Below, piece after piece: positions 43,348 through 50,358 of a DNA stretch of 64,000 nt (its first letter is position 1; the number at the start of each line of letters is the position of its first letter). The stretch lies in the NCBI RefSeq assembly GCF_051900535.1, contig NZ_JBHZGI010000001.1:1-64000 (forward strand), written 5' to 3'. Position numbers and translations under genes: made by a program. This DNA is from Frateuria_A sp051900535. Lineage in GTDB: Bacteria; Pseudomonadota; Gammaproteobacteria; Xanthomonadales; Rhodanobacteraceae. The notes under the pieces were generated by a model. It ran no database searches. It worked only from the letters and a program-made list of their open reading frames with translations, and was not told the DNA's origin.

Positions 43348-44169
43348 ATGGCTAGCCAATACGAGCGTGTGCAGACACCCGGCGAGACGAGCGAGATCGC
43401 ACCGCCGAACAACCTGCTGCGTGCGCTGCACCAGGACGATCTTGTCTTGCTCCAGCCTCACCTCGAGTCCCAGCGGGTGGAGGTGGGTCGCGTGCTTTTC
43501 GAGCCCGGCGATCAGGTGCGGTACGTCTACTTCCCTTGTGGTCCGACGCTGATCTCCTTCATGGTGTTGCTGGAGGACGGTCGCGGCATCGAAACCGCGC
43601 TGGTGGGGCGGGAGGGGGCGGTGGGTGGCATCGTCAGCCAGGGTAGGCTGCCCGCCTATTCGCGCACCGTGGTGCAATTTCCCGGCCCTTTGCTCAGGAT
43701 GGGGGCGCTGGAGCTCGAACAGGCCAAGATGCAGTCGCCGAGCCTGCGTCATCTGTTCGCCCGCTACGCGGACTGCCTTATGGCCCAGGTGTTCCAGTCC
43801 GTGGCCTGCAACGCGGCTCACTCCATCGAGCAGCGGACGGCAAAATGGCTGATCGCGGCGCTTGATCGCACGGGCGACCACGACGTGCCCCTCACGCAGG
43901 AGCAGCTCGCTTCCATGCTCGGTGTCGGGCGCAGCTACATCAGCCGCGTGATCAAGCAGCTGAAGGACCGAGGCATCCTGGAAACCCGCCGCGGTGGCGT
44001 GCGCGTCACCGAGGCCGGCGGGCTGGACCGCATCGCCTGCGGCTGCAACCGGGCGGTTCGATCGCACTTCGACGACGTGCTGCGTGGGGTGTATCCGGGG
44101 GAGGAAGAAAGCGACGCGATCAAGGCAAGTGCCGGTGACCTGCAGCCTGGGTCGCGCATGCCTGGTTGA
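43348..44169 (+). CDS. Crp/Fnr-type transcriptional regulator (paralogue 2)
   Basis: A 273-residue regulator. Its barrel domain contains VRYVYFPCGPTLISFMVLLEDG and VSQGRLPAYSRTVVQFPG. Its winged helix contains QEQLASMLGVGRSYISRVI, identical to paralogue 1 in the recognition helix. The ATG at 43348 is favoured because CAGGGGG stands just before it; an ATG at 43324 and a GTG at 43318 are alternatives. The glutamate that Crp and Fnr use to read their half-sites is replaced by serine (RSYISR), so a different half-site is expected. It is divergent from the degenerate phytochrome gene, with a palindrome between them. Confidence 0.87.
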   Translation: MASQYERVQTPGETSEIAPPNNLLRALHQDDLVLLQPHLESQRVEVGRVLFEPGDQVRYVYFPCGPTLISFMVLLEDGRGIETALVGREGAVGGIVSQGRLPAYSRTVVQFPGPLLRMGALELEQAKMQSPSLRHLFARYADCLMAQVFQSVACNAAHSIEQRTAKWLIAALDRTGDHDVPLTQEQLASMLGVGRSYISRVIKQLKDRGILETRRGGVRVTEAGGLDRIACGCNRAVRSHFDDVLRGVYPGEEESDAIKASAGDLQPGSRMPG

Positions 44170-44654
44170 TGGCATCGGACCTTTCCGCTGGATGACGCAC
44201 GCTGCGACGGAAAGCGGGGGCGTCCCGCGGTTCGTTTGCAGGCCCGCGGTCGTCGGCCTATCTCCTCTGTCATCGCCGGGCAAGAAATCTCCGGCAAGCT
44301 GCCGTCGCCTTTCAGCTCGGGTCGGCGCATGCGAATCGAAGAACTTTTCGACTGGGTGGGTGCGTTGGCAACCCTCGTGTTCGTTGCGCTGGTTCTTGGT
44401 TGGCTCGCTTGTGCGGCATCGGCCACGCTGGCGTGACTTGCGAATCTCCGAACGATCCGGCGGCTGCCTGCGCCCACAGCATGATCAGATTTCCCCTACG
44501 GCGGCCAATAGGGTGGACCCTCATACTTCGCGCCAATCGGAGCCGGTGCACGCCGACAGGCGTCAGGGGTTGCCGACAAGCCTCGCCCGCAGCGGCGACC
44601 GCTTCCTGTCACAAATACGGCGTAGCATGGGCCTCCCGCGGGCCGCTCGGTGTC
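44170..44654. other. 485-base stretch with at most one small open frame
   Basis: The stretch after the Crp-like gene has no large convincing gene. One small frame (44329-44436) encodes a possible membrane peptide and is listed separately. I see no direct copy of the tRNA-Ser 3' end, no transposase remnant and no strong hairpin. Confidence 0.5.
44329..44436 (+). CDS. Possible small membrane protein, 35 residues
   Basis: MRIEELFDWVGALATLVFVA opens a 35-residue frame with one hydrophobic helix (about residues 9-34) and an acidic N-terminus. There is no clear ribosome site (CGGGTCGGCGC precedes the ATG), and the frame is short enough to arise by chance in this GC-rich sequence. It is recorded because it fills an otherwise empty stretch. 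Confidence 0.25.
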   Translation: MRIEELFDWVGALATLVFVALVLGWLACAASATLA

Positions 44655-44867
44655 ATGACCATGGCCATTGACGAGAAGATCCAGGAAAGGTTGGCGCAGG
44701 CGCATCGCCTTTTGGCTCTCGAGATCGAGCATCGCGACCGGGTGCGGGCAGCACGCCTGGACGACTCGGATGCGGAGAAGGCCGTCCGGCTGCGACAGGC
44801 CTGCATCGAGCGCATCCAGCAGGTGCTTGCACGGCACCATCCGATCATTCGGCTCCGGACGGGTTGA
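44655..44867 (+). CDS. Small hypothetical helical protein, 70 residues
   Basis: MTMAIDEKIQERLAQAHRLL starts a 70-residue, strongly helical and charged protein with no membrane segment. The continuation reads as an amphipathic helix with heptad-like spacing and a basic end (HHPIIRLRTG). I do not recognise the family. Its 3' end overlaps the convergent antiporter gene by 23 bases. No strong ribosome site is seen, so coding is plausible but not certain. Confidence 0.42.
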   Translation: MTMAIDEKIQERLAQAHRLLALEIEHRDRVRAARLDDSDAEKAVRLRQACIERIQQVLARHHPIIRLRTG

Positions 44868-46041
44868 CCGCCACCGGATAACGTTCCAACAGCCAAGCCA
44901 GCACCGGCGGCGTGACCATCGCGGTGAGCAGTGACATGGCCACGATCACCGCGTAGATGCGGTCGCTGAACACGCCGGCCGCGAGACCCAGGCTGGCCAC
45001 CACCACACCCACCTCGCCGCGCGGCACCATGCCGAAGCCGATGATGGTCGCGGCGCGTCGGCCCAGCGCCAGCGAGCCGAGCCATCCGCCAACAAGCTTG
45101 GAAACGATCGCGATCACGGTGACGATCGCCAGCATTCCCATGGCCTCGGCATTGGCCAGCTGGGCCAGGTCGATCTTGCTGCCGGTGATGACGAAGAAGA
45201 ACGGCGTGAGCAGGGCCAGCAGCGGCTGGGTCTGTTTTTCCAGCGTGTGCTGCTGGCGCGTTTCCGAGGCAATCATGCCAGCCAGGAAAGCGCCGATGAT
45301 CGCGGCGAGGCCCAACAGGGTGGAGAGCCACGCCAGGCCCAGGCAAATCGCCAGCACGATTGCCAGCGGCGAGTGCGCGCTGTGCGGTTTCTCAAGCCAT
45401 CCGGAGTTCCAGCGCATCACGCGTGCGCCGCCGAGCCCGACCAGCACGATGAAGCCGACCGCGCTGCCCAGCACGACCAGCAGCTTGACCGGCTCGAAGC
45501 CCGGGCCGCCCTGCAGCGACACCACCACGCCGAGCAGCAGCATGGCCAGGATGTCATCGATCACCGCGGCGCCCAGGATCACCTTGCTTTCCACCCGCTG
45601 CAGCGCACCCAGCTCCTGCAGCACGCGCGCGGTAATACCCGCGGAGGTGGCGACGAAGGCGGCGGCGATGAACATCGACTTGCCCCAGGGGAAGCCGCTG
45701 CCGTGCGCCCAGATCCCGCCCATGGCGAAGGGAATCAGCACTCCCAGCAATCCGACCAGGAAGGCGACCTTGCCGACCTTCTTCAAGTCGTCCAGCCGCG
45801 TTTCCAGGCCCACGGAAAACAACAACAGCACGACACCGATTTCGGCCAGCACGTCCAGCGGCGTGCCGGGCAGGACCTGGTCCGGACTGATCCAGCCGAG
45901 CAGGGAAGGCCCGATCACGCAGCCCGCCGCGATCTCCCCGACGACGCCGGGAAGCCTGAGTCGCTGGGCGATCTCGGCGCCGATCTGGGCGGCGACGAAG
46001 ACCAGGAACAAGGTGAGCAGGATGTCGCTGGCGTGGTGCAT
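44845..46041 (-). CDS. Cation:proton antiporter (CPA2/Kef-type, membrane domain only)
   Basis: A 398-residue membrane protein with about 12 hydrophobic segments. It begins MHHASDILLTLFLVFVAAQ and contains LPGVVGEIAAGCVIGPSLLG, VLLLFSVGLETRLDDLKKV, the transport-core motif VATSAGITARVLQELGAL with ILGAAVIDDILAMLLLG, and GFGMVPRGEVGVVVASLG. The ID-DD pair fits sodium- or potassium-proton exchange. There is no C-terminal TrkA-N domain, so it is shorter than KefB/KefC. The start chosen (46041) gives a normal family length. A second antiporter gene lies just upstream on the same strand. Confidence 0.88.
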   Translation of the reverse strand: MHHASDILLTLFLVFVAAQIGAEIAQRLRLPGVVGEIAAGCVIGPSLLGWISPDQVLPGTPLDVLAEIGVVLLLFSVGLETRLDDLKKVGKVAFLVGLLGVLIPFAMGGIWAHGSGFPWGKSMFIAAAFVATSAGITARVLQELGALQRVESKVILGAAVIDDILAMLLLGVVVSLQGGPGFEPVKLLVVLGSAVGFIVLVGLGGARVMRWNSGWLEKPHSAHSPLAIVLAICLGLAWLSTLLGLAAIIGAFLAGMIASETRQQHTLEKQTQPLLALLTPFFFVITGSKIDLAQLANAEAMGMLAIVTVIAIVSKLVGGWLGSLALGRRAATIIGFGMVPRGEVGVVVASLGLAAGVFSDRIYAVIVAMSLLTAMVTPPVLAWLLERYPVAVNPSGAE

Positions 46042-46130
46042 GACGTTCCTTTGGTGACAATTGCATGCGCCTGTGCGCACGCGACGACCGGCGCATGACG
46101 GCCGCGCACGGGATGCGCCGCTACAGGGCT

Positions 46131-47513
46131 TTACGCGCCGTTGAGCGCAAGGTGAAGGGCGATGCTCGCCCCGTAGCCGAGCGCGATCGCCCAGCTCCAG
46201 CGCAGGTGGCTCATGAAGGTGTAGCGGCCGCTGGAAGCTCCCATCAATGCCACGCCGGCGGCGGAGCCGACGGAGAGCAGGCTGCCGCCGACGCCGGCGG
46301 TAAGGGTGATCAGCAACCACTGCGACGCGTCCATCGGCGGGTTCATCTGCAGCACCGCGTACATGATCGGGATGTTGTCGATCACCGCCGAGAGTACGCC
46401 CATGGCGGTGTTGGCCAAGGTTGCACCGAGCGCGCCGTAGAGCGTGTGCGAAGCCAGTTCCAGGTAGCCCAGCGCGGCCAGCCCGCCGACGCAGCCGAAC
46501 ACGCCGTAGAAAAACAGCAGCGTGTCCCATTCGGCGTTGGCGATGATGCGGAAGATCGAGTACGGCTCCTCTTCCACGCCTTGCGCCAGCGCATATCGGC
46601 GCTGGCTGCGATCGATGCGCGAAGCGAGCAGGTTGAGCAGCGCCAGCCCCGTGAGCATGCCGTAGGCGGCCGGCATGCCCAGCCACTGCTTGCCAAGCAC
46701 CGTGATCGCGATAGTCAGCGCGAAGGTCAGGCAGATGCCGATGCCACCGGGTTTGACGCGCACGCTCCCGGGTACGGGCTCGGGCAGCCCTTTGGGTACT
46801 GCGAAATGCAACGCGACGGCGGGCACCAGCCAGTTGACCAGCGCAGGCAGGAACAGGCGGAAGAAATCGAAGAATTCGGCCTTGTGCGCCTGCCACACCA
46901 TCAACGTGGTGATGTCGCCGAAGGCGCTCCACGCGCCACCGGCGTTCGCCGCGACCACCAGGTTGATCAGCGAGAGCGTGGCGAAGCGCGCCTGCCCGCC
47001 GCCCACCGCCAACACGACCGCCGACATCACCAGCGCGGTGGTGAGGTTGTCCAGCACGGGCGACAGGAAGAAGGCGATGGTGCCGGTGATCCAGAACAGC
47101 GCGCGGTAACCCAGCCGCCGTCGCGTCAACTGCGCGCGCAGGGCTTCGAACACGTTGCGCTCGCCCATCGCGGTGACGTAAGTCATCGCCACTACCAGGA
47201 AAAAGAAGATTTCCGCGTACTCCAGGAACACCGCCTGGAAAGCATCGCGTGCGGCAGCCGAGCCGCCGCCGGCATCGCGCGTTTCCCAGGCGATGAGGCC
47301 CCAGATCAGCGCCGCGGCCAGCATCACCGGCTTGGACTTGGCGATCTGGATGCGTTCCTCCAGCACCACTGCCACGTAGGCGAGCACGAATAGCGCAAGC
47401 GCCAGCCAGCCGACCGGATGGTCGGTCAGATGGAAATTCGCGCCGGTGTCGGCGGCGACGGCCGAGACCGGGAAAACCCCGGCCAGGATGGCGAGGAGCA
47501 AGGTCGAACGCAT
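46131..47513 (-). CDS. nhaD: NhaD-type sodium:proton antiporter
   Basis: A 460-residue membrane protein. It has an N-terminal signal-like segment (LLLAILAGVFPVSAVAA) and about 12 membrane helices. NhaD-type motifs include FFFLVVAMTYVTAMGERNVFEALR, FFLSPVLDNLTTALVM, NAGGAWSAFGDITTLMVWQ and SAVIDNIPIMYAVLQMNP, which carry the charged and polar residues used for Na+/H+ exchange. It helps remove sodium or lithium at alkaline pH. It stands 89 bases upstream of the CPA2 antiporter on the same strand, so the two may be co-transcribed as an ion-homeostasis pair. Confidence 0.9.
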   Translation of the reverse strand: MRSTLLLAILAGVFPVSAVAADTGANFHLTDHPVGWLALALFVLAYVAVVLEERIQIAKSKPVMLAAALIWGLIAWETRDAGGGSAAARDAFQAVFLEYAEIFFFLVVAMTYVTAMGERNVFEALRAQLTRRRLGYRALFWITGTIAFFLSPVLDNLTTALVMSAVVLAVGGGQARFATLSLINLVVAANAGGAWSAFGDITTLMVWQAHKAEFFDFFRLFLPALVNWLVPAVALHFAVPKGLPEPVPGSVRVKPGGIGICLTFALTIAITVLGKQWLGMPAAYGMLTGLALLNLLASRIDRSQRRYALAQGVEEEPYSIFRIIANAEWDTLLFFYGVFGCVGGLAALGYLELASHTLYGALGATLANTAMGVLSAVIDNIPIMYAVLQMNPPMDASQWLLITLTAGVGGSLLSVGSAAGVALMGASSGRYTFMSHLRWSWAIALGYGASIALHLALNGA

Positions 47514-47573
47514 GGGTCGCTTTCCTGGGGAACGCCGGACAAGCCTATCAGGCGAGTGCTCGGCGGCCGTGCC

Positions 47574-49019
47574 TCAGGCGGAAAGTTCCCTGCGTGCCGG
47601 ACGATCGACCCGCAGGCGGCTGAACACCCGGCTGGCCGAGGCTGTGACCACCGCCAGGATCAGCACCGTCCAGCGGAACGCGGCGACGTAATCCGAGTGC
47701 GCATGGCCTTGCAATAGCGACTCCATCAGCAGCGTGGCCAGCGCAATGCCGAAGCTCATCGACAGGTACTGTGCGGTGGATGCCATCGACGAGGCCATCG
47801 AGGCGTGCTCGATGTCGAGGTCGTGGTAGATCAGCGTGTTCATCGCCGTGTACTGAAGGCCGCCGAAGCTGCCGTAGAGGAACACCATCACCGCGATCAA
47901 CCACCCCGGCGTGTCCCGACCGAAGGTGGCGAACGAGGCCAGCAGCACCGCCACGATCAGCGTGTTGCCGATCAGCAGGCGGCGATAGCCCAGCCTCGCC
48001 AGTGCGCGATTGACGATCCACTTGGCGCTGATCGAACCCAGGGCCTGCGGCACCATCATCAGGCCCGCCATCAGCGCAGACCAGCCGCAGCCGACCTGCA
48101 GGAACAACACCAGCAGCAGGAACATGCCGGAGATGCCCAGGCGGGTGAACAGGTTGCCGGCCAGCGCCACCCACACGCTACGTACCTTCAGCAGCGACAG
48201 GTCGGCTACCGGGAACGCCGTGCGCCGGCTGTGCCAGACGTAGATCACGCCGATCAGCAGCGCCAGCGCCGTGCATTCGACGATGCGCGCCCAGGCCACG
48301 TGTGCGGCGCCGACGAGCTCCGAGGCCGTCAGCAGCAGTGCCGATGCGGCCGCGAACAGCAGAAACCCAAGCAGGTCGAAGCGGTTGGCGTGGTGCATCC
48401 GGTACTCGGGCATGTCCTGCTTGTTCATCCACAACCCGCAGATGCCCACCGGCACGTTGATCAGGAAGATCAGCCGCCAGGACGTGAACTCCACCAGCGC
48501 GCCGCCCAGCAGCGGCCCCAGCACCGAACCGAGCAGGCCGAAGGTGGCCACCGTGCTCATCACCGCCACGAACTCGTGCTTGGCGATGCTGCGCACCAGC
48601 ACATAGCGGCCCACCGGCATCAACGCCGCGCCGCCGACGCCCTGCATGACGCGCGCGGCGACCAGTTGAGGCAACGTCTGCGCAACCCCGCAAAACAGCG
48701 AGCCCACGCCGAACACCGCAATGGCGGCGCCAAAGACCTTGCGCGTGCCGAAGCGGTCGCACAGCCACGGGCTGGCCGGGATCAGGATCGCCAGGGTCAG
48801 CACGTAGCTGGTAAGCGCGCTTCGCATGCCCAGCGGTGTGACGCCCAGGGCATTGGCCATGGCGGGCACGGCGGTATTGACGATGGTCGAGTCCAGCGCC
48901 TGCATGAAGAAGGCGGCCGCGACCAGCCAGATCAGGCCGCGAAACCGTTCGCGCGAGGATTCCCCGACCGGCTCGCCCGCGTGCAGGAGAGGGGCGGGCG
49001 TGACGGCATCGTTCGGCAT
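47574..49019 (-). CDS. MFS multidrug efflux-type transporter (DHA2, 14-helix family)
   Basis: A 481-residue membrane protein with about 14 hydrophobic segments. It starts MPNDAVTPAP; this ATG is preferred because it opens about 28 residues before the first helix. Family motifs are FMQALDSTIVNTAVPAMANALGV, LCDRFGTRKVFGAAIAVFGVGSLFCG (motif A-like) and VMQGVGGAALMPVGRYVLV. The latter resembles the antiporter motif C region of EmrB/QacA proteins. No EmrA-type partner gene is adjacent. The substrate is unknown. Confidence 0.88.
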   Translation of the reverse strand: MPNDAVTPAPLLHAGEPVGESSRERFRGLIWLVAAAFFMQALDSTIVNTAVPAMANALGVTPLGMRSALTSYVLTLAILIPASPWLCDRFGTRKVFGAAIAVFGVGSLFCGVAQTLPQLVAARVMQGVGGAALMPVGRYVLVRSIAKHEFVAVMSTVATFGLLGSVLGPLLGGALVEFTSWRLIFLINVPVGICGLWMNKQDMPEYRMHHANRFDLLGFLLFAAASALLLTASELVGAAHVAWARIVECTALALLIGVIYVWHSRRTAFPVADLSLLKVRSVWVALAGNLFTRLGISGMFLLLVLFLQVGCGWSALMAGLMMVPQALGSISAKWIVNRALARLGYRRLLIGNTLIVAVLLASFATFGRDTPGWLIAVMVFLYGSFGGLQYTAMNTLIYHDLDIEHASMASSMASTAQYLSMSFGIALATLLMESLLQGHAHSDYVAAFRWTVLILAVVTASASRVFSRLRVDRPARRELSA

Positions 49020-49162
49020 GGGGGCGCATGATACGGGCCCGCCTGCCTTTGGTGCGTGCATGATCGCCAGTCCGTGACGGGCTTGCCTTTTCGTGCTGGC
49101 GTCACCAGATTTCACCCAGGCCTGCGCTTTTTCGCGCATCGCCGTCCGTCTGTTTTAAGCGC

Positions 49163-49185
49163 GCCGGCATGACCGCCGGCTTTTT
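49163..49185 (+). terminator. Terminator-like hairpin immediately before rnk
   Basis: GCCGGC (49163-49168) and GCCGGC (49175-49180) pair perfectly around ATGACC and are followed by five T residues. It ends 14 bases before the rnk start codon. Since no plus-strand gene precedes it, it is either a leader attenuator-like element or chance; a stand-alone terminator role has no obvious client. Confidence 0.4.
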
Positions 49186-49199
49186 CCGTGGAGAACCCC

Positions 49200-49607
49200 A
49201 TGAGCCGGCCCGCCATCGTCCTGTCCCGCCTGGATGTCGAACGCATCGAGAACCTGCTCGATCGCCTGCCAGCCGGGGAGGCGCAGAAGCACGCGTCGCT
49301 GCGGTCGGAACTGGAACGGGCGGAAGTGCGTGAGCCGGCGCAGATGCCGGCCGATGTGGTCACCATGAACTCCACGGTGACCTTCAGCGAGGAGGGCACC
49401 GGCGAGCGCATCACCATGTCGCTGGTGTATCCCGGCGCCGCGGGCAAGCCCGGCACGGTGTCGATCCTCGCTCCGGTGGGCAGTGCCTTGCTGGGACTGG
49501 CGCGCGGCCAGGAGATCGACTGGCCGATGCCGGGCGGGCGGCCCCGGCACTTGCGCGTCATGGAAGTGGACTACCAGCCCGAGGCCTCCGGCCACCTGCA
49601 TCGCTGA
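49200..49607 (+). CDS. rnk: Nucleoside diphosphate kinase regulator (Rnk/GreA-like)
   Basis: A 135-residue protein. The short N-terminal coiled coil (about 8-50) contains RLDVERIENLLDRLP. The C-terminal GreA/GreB-type FKBP-like domain (about 55-130) includes VVTMNSTVTFSEEGTGE, LVYPGAAGKPGTVSILAPVGSAL and GQEIDWPMPGG. Rnk binds RNA polymerase near the secondary channel. The ATG at 49200 has GGAGAA 7 bases before it; an upstream GTG at 49188 would add four residues. A terminator-like hairpin stands just before it. Confidence 0.9.
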   Translation: MSRPAIVLSRLDVERIENLLDRLPAGEAQKHASLRSELERAEVREPAQMPADVVTMNSTVTFSEEGTGERITMSLVYPGAAGKPGTVSILAPVGSALLGLARGQEIDWPMPGGRPRHLRVMEVDYQPEASGHLHR

Positions 49608-49625
49608 GCGTAGGCCGATCCGGTG

Positions 49626-50243
49626 TCATGGTTTGAAATGGTGCACGTAGCCCACGCTGAAACCGCCGGGTAGCCAGCCCACGACCAGCGGCGAGTCGCG
49701 CCGGGTGGCCCACAGGCCAACCCCGGTGCCGACAAGTGCGCCGACCAGCACGTCGCTCTGCCAATGCGCGTGCACTTTCATGCGTGCGACGGCGTCATAG
49801 GCCGGCAGCAGGGCCAGTGCCCAGACCGCAGGATGTTCGTCGCCGTAGTTGGCGATGAAGGGCGTGACCGCGGCGGAGAGCGCGGCCACTTCGCCACTGG
49901 GGAAGCTCTGGCCGTGGGTGAAAAAGCGGTTCGGATCGTCGGTCTGCGAAGGACGCTCGCGACGGAAGGTGTACTTCATTGCCTGCGTACCGACGCCGGT
50001 GATGACCATGGCATCGACCGAGCGCCAGAACGTATCGCCGAGCTTGTCGTTGTCGCCGAAGGCGATGGCGCCGGCGCCGATCGTGACGATGCTGCCGTAC
50101 AACAACACTTTCTGGTTGCTGCGCTTCCAGATGCCGCTGTTGTCGTAGTGCAGGCGGTGGTCGATGCCGAGCGGGCCGCCGCTTGCGAAGGCGGCGCCGG
50201 AGGCGAGAAAAAGCAGGCAGGCAAACCATCGGAACGGGCGCAT
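49626..50243 (-). CDS. PAP2-family membrane-associated phosphatase with altered PSGH motif
   Basis: A 205-residue protein with signal peptide or N-terminal anchor (FACLLFLASGAAFA). PAP2 motif 1 is KYTFRRERP, and motif 3 is ARMKVHAHWQSD with the nucleophile histidine. Motif 2 reads SFPSGEVA, so the general-acid histidine of PSGH is replaced by glutamate. Such PSGE variants exist in a branch of the superfamily, but activity should not be assumed. It may act on phospholipid or undecaprenyl phosphates at the membrane. It is convergent with rnk. Confidence 0.82.
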   Translation of the reverse strand: MRPFRWFACLLFLASGAAFASGGPLGIDHRLHYDNSGIWKRSNQKVLLYGSIVTIGAGAIAFGDNDKLGDTFWRSVDAMVITGVGTQAMKYTFRRERPSQTDDPNRFFTHGQSFPSGEVAALSAAVTPFIANYGDEHPAVWALALLPAYDAVARMKVHAHWQSDVLVGALVGTGVGLWATRRDSPLVVGWLPGGFSVGYVHHFKP

Positions 50244-50358
50244 GACCTATCTCCCGCGGCGATTCGGGGTCGCCGGCACCGGCACGCTAACGCCGCGCCC
50301 TTTAAGTTCCCTTAGCGACCGCCTGCCGCCCGCACGGGCCTGTCGCTACACTCGCGCC

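Noticed and set aside
33609..44654. The phytochrome region as a recently integrated island using tRNA-Ser as attachment site
   Set aside because: No integrase is present and I could not find a copy of the tRNA 3' end (for example TTCGAATCCCACTCTC) beyond the Crp-like gene. Base composition looks like the neighbours.
44496..44840. Minus-strand open frame of 114 codons between the Crp-like gene and the antiporter
   Set aside because: Its composition is that of an antisense frame to the 70-residue plus-strand protein, and it has no recognisable motif.
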